DNA of 64,000 nt, taken from positions 1,054,001-1,118,000 of the forward strand of contig NZ_FOKV01000001.1 of the NCBI RefSeq assembly GCF_900112105.1, written 5' to 3'. Position numbers and translations under genes: made by a program. This stretch comes from Zunongwangia mangrovi (GTDB lineage Bacteria > Bacteroidota > Bacteroidia > Flavobacteriales > Flavobacteriaceae). The notes under the pieces were generated by a model, which was not told where the DNA came from, did not search any database, and was given only the letters and a program-made list of their open reading frames with translations. Below, in pieces: positions 52,578 through 61,732 of the stretch (position 1 is the first letter of the stretch; each line of letters opens with the position of its first letter).

Positions 52578-54146
52578 ATGAAAAGAATTTTAAATACAAT
52601 ATTAGTCGCAACAACTTCTCTTGTGCTAACGAACTGTACTGATGACTTTGATGAATTCAATACAGATCCTTATGGGATTACAGACGAATCTTTAGAACAG
52701 GATGGGAATAACATAGGTGGTTTTGTTAATTCAATGCAACCATACATAAGAACAATTGATGCCGGGCTTCAAGTAGAAGAAAACTTGACGGGAGATGCTT
52801 TCTCTCAGTTCTTGGTTCCACCTACACCTTTCGTATCAAACAGGAATAATGTTACTTACAACTTTACCTGGTATGATAGGCAGATGAGTCTTAAATATAA
52901 CAACATTATGGCCTACATGGGTAGGTTCGAAATAAATAATGTAGACGAAAATTATCCAGATTTTTATGCCTGGGGACTTATTCATAAAGTATTTGCAATG
53001 CATAAAGTCACCGATAATTATGGTCCTATAATGTACAGTCAATACGGTTCTTCTACTAATTTCGTTCCTTATGATAGCCAGGAGCAGGTTTATACTCAAT
53101 TTTTTGCTGAATTAGATCAAGCAGTATCAACATTAGCTGACTATGCAGATAGTGAAGATTTTGTACAATTTGATAATTCAAGTTTTGGCGGTAATGTATC
53201 TCAGTGGATTAGAGCTGCTAATTCATTAAGATTGCGATTGGCCATGAGGATTGTAAAAGTTGATCCTAGTCTTGCACAACAAGAGGCAGAAAAGGCAATC
53301 GCTAATCCTTATGGAGTAATGGAGAGTAATGAAGACAATTTAAGAATGTCTCTTTTAGGAAATATGCACCCTCTATGGATGTTCAGCAATAGTTGGCAAG
53401 ATACAAGAATGTCTGCTACTATGGAGTCTATTTTAGGAGGCTATGAAGATCCCCGTTTACCTGTATATTTTCAACCAGCGACAGATGAAGATGTAGCCGG
53501 AGAGTTTAAGGGAATTAGACAGGGTATTGAGATTTCATCTAAGAATACCTATGTAAATTTTTCAGCTATCGGAACTATGTTTAGTTCAGCTACAGATGTT
53601 AAGATCATGACCGCCTCAGAAGTTGCTTTCTTAAGAGCAGAAGGAGCTTTAAGAGGCTGGAATATGGGAGGTTCAGCTGAAGATTTCTATGCTCAGGGTG
53701 TGCAACTTAGTTTCGATGAATTTAATACTGCTGGCGCTAGTGATTATCTAGCTGATGCTACCAGTACTTTTGCAGATTATACAGATCCTAAAAATCCTGA
53801 AAACAGTTTTTCTGGGTCCAGTGATGTAACTATCGCCTGGGATGATGCTGCTTCTAACGAGCTTAAATTGGAAAAAATTATCACCCAAAAATGGATTTCT
53901 TTGTTCCCTAACGGTCAGGAAGCCTGGTCTGAATTTAGAAGAACAGGATATCCAAGGTTAATACCTGTTGTGGTGAACTATAGTGGTGGTTTGATTGATA
54001 CCGAAGAATTTGTTAGAAGAACACCTTTCCCTTCGGAAGAATACAATATACACAATGAAGGAGTACAAACCGGTGTTGAACTTCTTGGTGGTCCAGATAA
54101 TGGAGGTACCAGAGTTTGGTGGGATACCGGAGCGAGCAACTTCTAA
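52578..54146 (+). CDS. SusD/RagB outer-membrane glycan-binding lipoprotein 2
   Basis: A 522-residue lipoprotein with lipobox VLTNC and the acidic export signal TDDFDEFNTDPYG. SusD segments are visible: HKVFAMHKVTDNYGPIMYSQ, ANSLRLRLAMRIVKVDP, MTASEVAFLRAEGALRGWNM and a terminal GGPDNGGTRVWWD. It is a diverged homologue of SusD 1; both end with the same GGPDxGGTRxWWD. The start is ATG 52578, 13 bases after the second susC. A strong terminator (54187-54224) follows, which probably sets SusC/D expression above that of the downstream hydrolases. Confidence 0.94.
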   Translation: MKRILNTILVATTSLVLTNCTDDFDEFNTDPYGITDESLEQDGNNIGGFVNSMQPYIRTIDAGLQVEENLTGDAFSQFLVPPTPFVSNRNNVTYNFTWYDRQMSLKYNNIMAYMGRFEINNVDENYPDFYAWGLIHKVFAMHKVTDNYGPIMYSQYGSSTNFVPYDSQEQVYTQFFAELDQAVSTLADYADSEDFVQFDNSSFGGNVSQWIRAANSLRLRLAMRIVKVDPSLAQQEAEKAIANPYGVMESNEDNLRMSLLGNMHPLWMFSNSWQDTRMSATMESILGGYEDPRLPVYFQPATDEDVAGEFKGIRQGIEISSKNTYVNFSAIGTMFSSATDVKIMTASEVAFLRAEGALRGWNMGGSAEDFYAQGVQLSFDEFNTAGASDYLADATSTFADYTDPKNPENSFSGSSDVTIAWDDAASNELKLEKIITQKWISLFPNGQEAWSEFRRTGYPRLIPVVVNYSGGLIDTEEFVRRTPFPSEEYNIHNEGVQTGVELLGGPDNGGTRVWWDTGASNF

Positions 54147-54186
54147 AAATAAAACAACCGTTTCGATTGTTTCTGTTTAGTTAGGT

Positions 54187-54224
54187 GAAAACTGGTTGGT
54201 GAATAACCAACCAGTTTTCCTTTT
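54187..54224 (+). terminator. Strong hairpin terminator between susD2 and GH3
   Basis: GAAAACTGGTTGGT (54187-54200) and ACCAACCAGTTTTC (54206-54219) form a perfect 14-bp stem with loop GAATA, followed by CTTTT. It lies 15 bases before the GH3 start, so any read-through must pass it. This fits attenuation of the enzyme genes relative to susCD. Confidence 0.85.
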
Positions 54225-54238
54225 AAAATTTAAAATTG

Positions 54239-56629
54239 ATGAAAAAGATTTGCCTTTGTTTTTTACTAATTTCAAGTTTCCTGAATGCTCAGGATTTTAA
54301 AAACGCTCCTTACAAAAATAGTGAGTTAAGTGTGGATGAGAGAGTAGAGAACTTAATTTCTTTAATGAACCTCGATGAAAAGATAGGACAGCTTACCACA
54401 CCGCTTGGTTGGAAGATGTATACTAAAGAGGCAGGAAGTAAGGCAAGCTTAAGCGAACTTTACAAAGAAGAAATAAGAAATAGACATATTGGTGGTTTAT
54501 GGGGAGTTTTAAGAGCAGACCCATGGACTCAAAAAACTTTAGAAACTGGCTTACACCCTAAAGAAGCAGCAAAGATTACCAATGCAATACAAAAATATGC
54601 TATTGAAAATAGTCGTTTAGGAATTCCATTATTACTTGAAGAAGAAGCTATGCACGGGCATATGGCAGTAGGGACTACAGTATTCCCAACTGCGATAGGT
54701 CAGGCTAGTACCTGGAATCCTGATCTGATCAAAAAAATGGCTGAAGTTATTGCTGAAGAAATTAGAGCGCAGGGAGCGAACACCGCTTATGGTCCTATTA
54801 TAGATATCGCCAGAGAGCCAAGGTGGTCTCGAGTAGAAGAAACCTTTGGTGAAGATTCTTACCTTATCGCTCAGATGGGAAAATCTATTGTAAAGGGTTT
54901 TCAGGGAGATAACGAAAGTGATTTAAAAACAAAAAAACATGTTGCTGCCACATTAAAGCATTTTGCTGCTTACGGAGTATCAGAAGGCGGGCATAATGGT
55001 GCTGCAGTTCATATTGGAGAACGCGATCTATTTCAAAATTATATGTATCCGGTTAAAGAAGCAGTAGATAGTGGTATTTTATCGGTGATGACTGCTTATA
55101 GTTCTATTGATGGAGTACCCAGTACAGCGCATAAAAGTCTATTAACAAATACACTTCGTGAAAAGTGGGGCTTTTATGGTTTTGTGATCTCAGACTTAGC
55201 AAGTATCGAAGGTCTTTTGGGAGATCATCATATTGTAGATACTGAAGAAGATGCTGCTGCTATAGCCATGAATGCCGGTGTAGATGTAGATTTAGGAGGA
55301 AATGGCTTCGATGATGCTTTATTAGATGCCGTAAAAGCAGGTAAAGTTTCTGAAGAAAGAATCGATGAAGCTGTAAAAAGAATTCTTGCTGTAAAGTTCA
55401 AATTAGGGCTTTTTGAAGATCCTTTTACCAGCGAAAAAGAAGCTGAAAAGCTAGTAAGGAATACAGAACATATTGAATTAGCCAGAGAAGTTGCTCGCCA
55501 ATCTGTAACGATGCTTAAAAACGAAGATAATCTTCTTCCACTAAGTAAAGATTTAAAGCGTATCGCTGTAATTGGTTCGAATGCAGATATGCAATACAAT
55601 CAGTTAGGAGATTACACTGGCCCGCAATCTGAAGATAATATCGTTACCGCTTTAGAAGGCATTCAGAATAAATTACCAAACGCAACAATAGATTATGTAA
55701 AAGGAACAGCTGTTCGTGATACTACGCAAACCGATATTCCGGCTGCTGTAGAAGCTGCAAAAACTGCTGAAGTTGCCATCGTTGTGTTAGGTGGTTCCAG
55801 TGCCAGAGATTTTAAAACTGAATATCTTGAAACCGGTGCTGCTACTGTTTCCTCAAAAGAAGATGAAATTTTGGGAGATATGGAAAGTGGCGAAGGATTC
55901 GATCGTTCTACCCTTAATTTAATGGGGAAACAGATGGAACTACTTCAAGCCGTTGTGGCCACAGGAACACCAACTGTTTTGGTGTTAATTAAAGGTCGCC
56001 CATTATTGCTAAACTGGCCTTCAGAAAATGTACCAGCTATTTTAGATGCCTGGTATCCCGGGCAAGAAGGTGGTAACGCGATCGCCGATGTTCTTTTTGG
56101 AGATTTTAATCCTGCGGGTAGATTACCGGTTTCTGTACCAAAATCCTTAGGGCAAATTCCGGTATATTATAATTACTGGTTCCCGGTTAGGAGAGATTAT
56201 GTAGAAAGTGATGCAAAACCATTATTTCCATTTGGTTATGGTTTAAGTTATTCTGAATTTGAATATTCAGATTTACAATTGAACACTTCAGGAAAAGGTC
56301 AAAACACTAAAATAAATATTAGCTTAAAAGTATCTAACATTAGCGATATAGATGGTGATGAAGTTGTTCAGCTTTATATTCGCGACATGGTGAGCAGCGT
56401 GCTTAGCCCTATAAAACAACTACGCGGTTTTGAGCGTGTTTCTTTAAAAGCAGGAGAAACCAAAAGTATTCAATTTGAATTGCTTCCGAAGGAATTATCA
56501 CTTTTTGATGCTGAAATGATCCAAAAAGTAGAAGCCGGTGAATTTAAATTAATGATTGGTGCTTCTTCTGAAGATATTAAACTGGAAACAACATTCGAAA
56601 TTTCTAAAACAATTACACTAAACAAATAA
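54239..56629 (+). CDS. GH3 beta-glycosidase (glucosidase/xylosidase type), secreted
   Basis: A 796-residue exported exo-beta-glycosidase (signal peptide to LNAQD). Domains are the GH3 TIM barrel, with LEEEAMHGHMAVGTTVFPTA, LKHFAAYGVSEGGHNGAAVH and the nucleophile Asp319 in FVISDLASIEGL, then the alpha/beta sandwich (RQSVTMLKNEDNLLPL, VLVLIKGRPLLLNWP) and a C-terminal Fn3-like domain (NISDIDGDEVVQLYIRD). The KHFAAYG motif excludes NagZ-type hexosaminidases. Beta-glucosidase or beta-xylosidase activity fits. In plant-type N-glycan loci a GH3 removes core beta-1,2-xylose, which makes that a candidate role. It starts at ATG 54239; the TTG at 54236 only adds one residue. Confidence 0.9.
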   Translation: MKKICLCFLLISSFLNAQDFKNAPYKNSELSVDERVENLISLMNLDEKIGQLTTPLGWKMYTKEAGSKASLSELYKEEIRNRHIGGLWGVLRADPWTQKTLETGLHPKEAAKITNAIQKYAIENSRLGIPLLLEEEAMHGHMAVGTTVFPTAIGQASTWNPDLIKKMAEVIAEEIRAQGANTAYGPIIDIAREPRWSRVEETFGEDSYLIAQMGKSIVKGFQGDNESDLKTKKHVAATLKHFAAYGVSEGGHNGAAVHIGERDLFQNYMYPVKEAVDSGILSVMTAYSSIDGVPSTAHKSLLTNTLREKWGFYGFVISDLASIEGLLGDHHIVDTEEDAAAIAMNAGVDVDLGGNGFDDALLDAVKAGKVSEERIDEAVKRILAVKFKLGLFEDPFTSEKEAEKLVRNTEHIELAREVARQSVTMLKNEDNLLPLSKDLKRIAVIGSNADMQYNQLGDYTGPQSEDNIVTALEGIQNKLPNATIDYVKGTAVRDTTQTDIPAAVEAAKTAEVAIVVLGGSSARDFKTEYLETGAATVSSKEDEILGDMESGEGFDRSTLNLMGKQMELLQAVVATGTPTVLVLIKGRPLLLNWPSENVPAILDAWYPGQEGGNAIADVLFGDFNPAGRLPVSVPKSLGQIPVYYNYWFPVRRDYVESDAKPLFPFGYGLSYSEFEYSDLQLNTSGKGQNTKINISLKVSNISDIDGDEVVQLYIRDMVSSVLSPIKQLRGFERVSLKAGETKSIQFELLPKELSLFDAEMIQKVEAGEFKLMIGASSEDIKLETTFEISKTITLNK

Positions 56630-56639
56630 ACTAGCTAAA

Positions 56640-58094
56640 ATGTTTAAAATGAATAAAATAAAATCCCTACTGTTGGTAGCCTTAGTGTGTGCGGCAAACA
56701 CATTCCAGGCCCAAACGCAAGAAGAAGATGAACACGGCGTGCATGGCCGTTCTGAAACCTATGAAGCACCAACCGATCCTCAGGTTATAGAAAAGCTAGA
56801 TGAATGGGGAGATCTTAAATTCGGTATGCTTATTCATTGGGGGCTTTATTCAGTGCCGGGTATCATGGAAAGCTGGAATTTGGTTTCAGAAGATTGGATC
56901 GAAAGAGATAGCACGATCGCCTATAATGACTATAAAAAATGGTACTGGAATTTAGATAAAATCTTTAATCCGGTAAATTTTGATCCAGATAGCTGGGCAG
57001 ATGCAGCTGAATCTGCAGGGATGAAGTATGTTGTATTTACCACAAAGCATCACGATGGTTTTAATATGTTCGATACAAAACAAACAGATTATAAGATCAC
57101 AAGTGGTCCTTTCCAAAATAATCCAAAAGCAGATGTTACAAAGCATATTTTTGATGCTTTTAGAAAAAAAGATTTTATGATCGGTGCTTATTATTCTAAG
57201 CCCGATTGGCATTCTCAATATTTCTGGTGGGATAAATATGCGACTCCAGATAGAAACGTGAACTACGATATCGAAAAGTACGATTGGAGATGGAATAAAT
57301 TTAAAGAATTTGCTTACAACCAGATCGAAGAATTAATGACCGGTTATGGTGAGATCGATATTCTTTGGTTAGATGGAGGTTGGGTTAGACCAAGAGAAAC
57401 CGTTACCGACGAGGTAAGATCCTGGGGAGCACCAATTCCAGATTTTAGTCAGGAGATCGATATGCCTAAGATTGCTGAAATGGCAAGGGAAAAACAACCA
57501 GGGATAATTTTTGCAGATCGTACAGTACATGGTCCTTACGAGAATTACCAAACGCCAGAGCGTAGAGTGCCAGAAACCAAATTAGATAATCCATGGGAGA
57601 GTAATTTACCTTTAGGAAATAACTGGGGATATGTGCCAAATGATCCTTATAAATCGACAACCAAAGTACTTAATACACTTGTGGATATTGTTTCTAAAGG
57701 AGGGAATATGCTTTTAGGAATAGGACCAAAACCAGATGGAACTTTACCATTAGATGTTATCGATCAATTAGCTGAAATAGGTGATTGGTTAGAGAAAAAT
57801 GGTGAAGCGATCTATGATACTCATGCTATCGACGATTACCAGGACGGAAATGTTTACTTTACAGAAAATGAAGACAAATTATTTGCAATAGCAATGTTCG
57901 AAGATGGTGAAGAATTACCAAAAAAGATAAGCTTCAGCAAAAATTTACCTTCAGAAAACGCTAAGATCAAGTTACTGGAAACCGGTAAAAAAGTAGATTT
58001 TAAAATTAAAGATGGTAAAGTAGAGATTAGCCTTCCAAAGGAAATCCGTTCAAAAAAGAATATTTCAGGAATAGCATTTTCAATAGAAAATTAA
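56640..58094 (+). CDS. GH29 alpha-L-fucosidase, GH29-A-like, secreted
   Basis: A 484-residue exported alpha-L-fucosidase (signal peptide to TFQAQ). The catalytic barrel has KFGMLIHWGLYSVPGIMESW, KYVVFTTKHHDGFNMFDTK and the nucleophile Asp245 in IDILWLDGGWVRP. The FG--IHWG-YSVP signature is that of GH29-A (broad specificity, including alpha-1,2/1,3/1,6 fucose) rather than GH29-B. A short C-terminal beta-sandwich follows. It lies 10 bases after GH3 and 8 bases before the second fucosidase, clearly one transcript. The acid/base residue is not obvious from sequence, as usual for this family. Confidence 0.92.
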   Translation: MFKMNKIKSLLLVALVCAANTFQAQTQEEDEHGVHGRSETYEAPTDPQVIEKLDEWGDLKFGMLIHWGLYSVPGIMESWNLVSEDWIERDSTIAYNDYKKWYWNLDKIFNPVNFDPDSWADAAESAGMKYVVFTTKHHDGFNMFDTKQTDYKITSGPFQNNPKADVTKHIFDAFRKKDFMIGAYYSKPDWHSQYFWWDKYATPDRNVNYDIEKYDWRWNKFKEFAYNQIEELMTGYGEIDILWLDGGWVRPRETVTDEVRSWGAPIPDFSQEIDMPKIAEMAREKQPGIIFADRTVHGPYENYQTPERRVPETKLDNPWESNLPLGNNWGYVPNDPYKSTTKVLNTLVDIVSKGGNMLLGIGPKPDGTLPLDVIDQLAEIGDWLEKNGEAIYDTHAIDDYQDGNVYFTENEDKLFAIAMFEDGEELPKKISFSKNLPSENAKIKLLETGKKVDFKIKDGKVEISLPKEIRSKKNISGIAFSIEN

Positions 58095-58102
58095 ATACAT
58101 AA

Positions 58103-59563
58103 ATGATCCGAAATTTAAACAAAACCATTGCCGGGATTGGTATTGCCAGCCTCTTATTTGCCTGTAACGAAAAGCAGGAAGTTAAAGCACCACAGGCTGT
58201 AGGACCAACGCCAACAAAAGAGCAACTTGCCTGGCATGATATGGAGATGAATGCGTTCATTCATTTTACCACTAATACATTTACAGGTAAAGAATGGGGA
58301 TTTGGTGACGAATCGCCAGAAATTTTTAATCCAACAGCTATTGATGTAGATCAATGGATGGAAACTTTGCAAAAAGCAGGTTTTAAAGGAGTGATTTTAA
58401 CGGCAAAACATCATGATGGTTTTGCACTTTTCCCTTCAGATTATACCGAGCATGATATTGCAAATTCTCCCTACAAAGATGGAAAAGGAGATTTGGTGAA
58501 AGAAGTAGCAGAATCTGCCAGAGCACACGGATTAAAATTTGGGATTTATCTTTCTCCGTGGGATCGTAATCGTGAAGATTATGGAGAGGCATCTTATGTA
58601 GAATATTACCGAAATCAGTTAAAAGAAGTTTTTACTAATTACGGAGATATTTTCGAGATGTGGTTTGATGGAGCTAATGGTGGTGACGGTTACTACGGCG
58701 GCGCTAACGAAGAGCGAAGAATCGATAAACAAAACTATTATGATTGGCCAACAACTTTGGCGATGGTCGAAGAAATGCAACCTGCGGTGCTGTTTTTTAG
58801 TGATGCCGGTCCAGACTTGCGTTGGGTAGGAAACGAAGACGGTGTTGGTGGATCAACAAACTGGAACACAATTACACCAGATACGCTTTATGCCGGGAAA
58901 CCAGGTATTGGCGATGTTTTACAAACAGGATCTAAAGATGGTACAGATTGGATCCCGGCTGAGGTAAATACATCTATTCGCCCGGGTTGGTTTTACCATA
59001 AAGAAGAGGATTCTTTAGTGATGTCTCCAGAAGAATTATTTACAACTTATATGCAATCTGTGGGTAGAGGATCTACTTTGTTGCTTAATGTTCCGCCAGA
59101 TCAAAGAGGGCAGTTTCATGAAAATGATGTAGCTTCTTTACTTGGAATGCGAAAAATTATCGATAGTGTTTTTGCTGAAAATTTAGCTGAAAATGTTCAA
59201 ATCTCGGCTAGTAATTTTAGAGGAGAGTCTGAAGACTATGCTGCGGCGAATTTAATTGATGGAAATGCTGATTCGTTTTGGGTAACCGATGAAGGAGTTA
59301 TTGAATCTTCTATCGAATTAGAATTTGATTCTGCTAAAACGGTTAATTTTGTATTACTACAGGAAAATATAGCATTAGGACAACGTGTAGAAAAGTTTCA
59401 TATTGCAGCAATGATTGATGGTGAATGGGAAGAAATTGCTGAAGGCACTACGATTGGATACAAAAGAATACTTGAAGTTCCTTCTGTAGAAACCACAGCT
59501 CTAAAAGTAGAGTTCAAGGCGGCAAAAGCCAGCCCGGTAATTACTAATCTTGAAATTTATTAA
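58103..59563 (+). CDS. GH29 alpha-L-fucosidase, GH29-B-like, with C-terminal discoidin-like domain
   Basis: A 486-residue lipoprotein (lipobox LLFAC). The barrel has MEMNAFIHFTTNTFTGKEWG, GVILTAKHHDGFALFPSDY and nucleophile Asp189 in IFEMWFDGANGG. The FIHF--NTFT--EWG pattern fits GH29-B enzymes, which prefer alpha-1,3/1,4-fucose in Lewis-type branches. From about residue 365 an F5/8-type domain follows (NFRGESEDYAAANLIDG, SFWVTDEGVIESSIELEF). Together with the GH29-A upstream it would cover core and Lewis-type fucose of a complex N-glycan. It lies eight bases after GH29-A and five bases before GH35. Confidence 0.9.
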   Translation: MIRNLNKTIAGIGIASLLFACNEKQEVKAPQAVGPTPTKEQLAWHDMEMNAFIHFTTNTFTGKEWGFGDESPEIFNPTAIDVDQWMETLQKAGFKGVILTAKHHDGFALFPSDYTEHDIANSPYKDGKGDLVKEVAESARAHGLKFGIYLSPWDRNREDYGEASYVEYYRNQLKEVFTNYGDIFEMWFDGANGGDGYYGGANEERRIDKQNYYDWPTTLAMVEEMQPAVLFFSDAGPDLRWVGNEDGVGGSTNWNTITPDTLYAGKPGIGDVLQTGSKDGTDWIPAEVNTSIRPGWFYHKEEDSLVMSPEELFTTYMQSVGRGSTLLLNVPPDQRGQFHENDVASLLGMRKIIDSVFAENLAENVQISASNFRGESEDYAAANLIDGNADSFWVTDEGVIESSIELEFDSAKTVNFVLLQENIALGQRVEKFHIAAMIDGEWEEIAEGTTIGYKRILEVPSVETTALKVEFKAAKASPVITNLEIY

Positions 59564-59568
59564 GATCG

Positions 59569-61419
59569 ATGCGTATTTTATCAAAACTCGTTCTTCTTGT
59601 ATGTCTTTTCAGCTTTACTGTGCAGGCGCAAGATGAGGTTTTTAAGATTGAAGATGGCGATTTTAAATATAAAGGAGAGTCAATTCATATTTATGCAGGA
59701 GAGATGCATTATGCCAGGATCCCAAAAGAATACTGGCGCCATCGCTTACAAATGATGAAAGCTTTAGGTTTAAATGCTGTAAACACTTATGTTTTCTGGA
59801 ACTATCATAATACCGCTCCGGGAAAATGGGATTGGAAATCAGATAATAAAAACCTAACAGAATTTATAAAACTGGCTGAAGAAGAAGGACTTTTTGTAAT
59901 TCTTCGTCCGGGGCCTTACGCGTGTGCCGAGTGGGAATTTGGAGGTTACCCGTGGTGGCTTCAAAAGAATCCAGATCTTAAGATTCGTCAAAATAACGAA
60001 GCGTTTTTAGATTCTTGTCGCTCGTATATCAACGAGCTTGCAGCGCAGGTAAAACCGCTTCAAGCAAGTAAAGGTGGGAATTTAATTATGGTTCAGGCTG
60101 AAAATGAATTTGGTTCTTTTGTTTCGCAACGAGAGGATATTTCAGCAGAAGACCACAAAGCCTACAAACAAAAGATCTTTGAAATGCTGAAGGATTCTGG
60201 TTTAGACGGGCCGTTTTTCACTTCAGATGGAACATGGTTGTTTAACGGTGGTGCTGTAGAAGGTGCATTGCCCACCGCGAATGGCGAAAATAATATTGCC
60301 AATCTTAAAAAAGCAGTAAACGAATATCATAATGGGGAAGGCCCTTATATGGTAGCCGAATTTTATCCCGGGTGGTTAGACCATTGGGCAGAGCCTTTTA
60401 CAAGAATTAGTGCAGATGCGATTGCTAAACAAACTGAAGTATATCTTAAGAACGATGTAGATTTTAATATTTATATGGTTCACGGCGGTACTAATTTTGG
60501 CTTTACCAGTGGTGCAAACTATAACGACGATCACGATATCCAACCGGATATCACAAGTTATGATTATGATGCACCAATTTCTGAAGCTGGATGGGCAACG
60601 CCAAAATATATGGCGATAAGAAAATTAATGAAGGAATATGTAGAATATGATATTCCTGAAATTCCGGCTCAAATTCCGGTAATAGCTATCCCAGAAATTA
60701 CGTTGGATAAAAAGCAAAACGTGCTCAAATATATTAAATCATCTAAGCCCGTTATAGCCGATGCTCCTATGAGTTTTGAGGAACTAGACCAGGGATTTGG
60801 ATATGTTTTATATCGTAAAAAGTTTACGCAGCCTATAAACGGAAAATTACAAATACCAGGTTTGCGTGATTATGCTACCGTATATGTAAATGGTAAGTAC
60901 GTAGGAAAGCTAAATCGTATTTACAACCAATACGAGATGGATATTAAAATTCCGTTTAATGGGACTTTAGAGATTCTTGTAGAGAATATGGGACGTATAA
61001 ATTACGGAGCTAAAATTACCGAAAATACTAAAGGAATTATTAGTGCGGTAAGCATTAACGATTACGAAATATCTGGTGGTTGGGAAATGTATAAAGCACC
61101 TTTTGATGCTGCACCTAATCTAGAGGAATCAACCGAAGTTAAAGAAGGTTTACCAGTATTGTATTCTGGGGAATTTGATCTGGATACTATAGGAGATACA
61201 TTTCTTGATATGCAAAAATGGGGCAAAGGAATCGTTTTTGTAAATGGCCACAATCTTGGTCGTTACTGGAAAGTTGGTCCACAGCAAACCCTCTATTTAC
61301 CGGGGAGCTGGTTAAAAGAAAAAGGAAATACGATTACAATTTTAGAGCAGCTGAATGAAGACCCAAAATCAAGAATTTCAGGTTTGGAAAGGCCGATTTT
61401 GGACAGCTTGTCTCAATAA
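59569..61419 (+). CDS. GH35 beta-galactosidase, secreted
   Basis: A 616-residue exported beta-galactosidase (signal peptide to TVQAQ). The catalytic TIM barrel starts IYAGEMHYARIPKEYWRHRL and contains LRPGPYACAEWEFGGYPWWL, the acid/base Glu180 in VQAENEFGSF and the nucleophile Glu264 in VAEFYPGW, then MVHGGTNFGFTSGANY. Two beta-galactosidase jelly-roll domains follow (LQIPGLRDYATVYVNG, GIVFVNGHNLGRYWKVGPQQ). GH35 enzymes often cut beta-1,3 or beta-1,4 galactose. In this locus, beta-1,3-galactose of a Lewis a-type plant antenna would be a fitting substrate. It ends the GH3-GH29-GH29-GH35 unit and is followed by two terminators. Confidence 0.93.
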   Translation: MRILSKLVLLVCLFSFTVQAQDEVFKIEDGDFKYKGESIHIYAGEMHYARIPKEYWRHRLQMMKALGLNAVNTYVFWNYHNTAPGKWDWKSDNKNLTEFIKLAEEEGLFVILRPGPYACAEWEFGGYPWWLQKNPDLKIRQNNEAFLDSCRSYINELAAQVKPLQASKGGNLIMVQAENEFGSFVSQREDISAEDHKAYKQKIFEMLKDSGLDGPFFTSDGTWLFNGGAVEGALPTANGENNIANLKKAVNEYHNGEGPYMVAEFYPGWLDHWAEPFTRISADAIAKQTEVYLKNDVDFNIYMVHGGTNFGFTSGANYNDDHDIQPDITSYDYDAPISEAGWATPKYMAIRKLMKEYVEYDIPEIPAQIPVIAIPEITLDKKQNVLKYIKSSKPVIADAPMSFEELDQGFGYVLYRKKFTQPINGKLQIPGLRDYATVYVNGKYVGKLNRIYNQYEMDIKIPFNGTLEILVENMGRINYGAKITENTKGIISAVSINDYEISGGWEMYKAPFDAAPNLEESTEVKEGLPVLYSGEFDLDTIGDTFLDMQKWGKGIVFVNGHNLGRYWKVGPQQTLYLPGSWLKEKGNTITILEQLNEDPKSRISGLERPILDSLSQ

Positions 61420-61465
61420 GTCTTCATGTTATGTTCACATAAAAGTGAATAGTTTGTTTGACAAC

Positions 61466-61496
61466 GGAAGGAGGACCGCCATCCTCCTTCCTTTTT
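61466..61496 (+). terminator. Rho-independent terminator 1 after GH35
   Basis: GGAAGGAGGA (61466-61475) and TCCTCCTTCC (61482-61491) form a perfect 10-bp stem with loop CCGCCA and a TTTTT tail. It ends the GH3-GH35 unit 46 bases after its last stop codon. Confidence 0.88.
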
Positions 61497-61586
61497 AAAA
61501 AAGTTAGTTCAATACTCCTAATAGTTTTATGGGAAGTATTAAATATAGAATTTCAAGTAAGTGTAAGTTTGTTTCATACATTGCGA

Positions 61587-61620
61587 GGGGAGAGGAGTAG
61601 TTTACCTCTTCCCTTTTTTT
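61587..61620 (+). terminator. Rho-independent terminator 2, before the BNR gene
   Basis: GGGGAGAGG (61587-61595) and CCTCTTCCC (61605-61613) form a 9-bp stem with one G-U and loop AGTAGTTTA, with seven Ts after it. It lies 90 bases downstream of the first terminator. An exact -7 box, TAAGTTTG, lies at 61564-61571 between them, so the interval could carry a very short RNA. Confidence 0.8.
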
Positions 61621-61732
61621 ACTCGATAATCGAGATTAAATTAATTTTCGTCCTTCTATTGTAGTGCTTCTTGTTAACACATGATTTACCAATAATCTTC
61701 ATTTCATTGGAGAATTAAAATTTTCAGAACAT

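Noticed and set aside
55228-55599. 123-codon minus-strand open frame in GH3
   Set aside because: Ser/Ala-rich shadow of the GH3 coding strand with no independent evidence.
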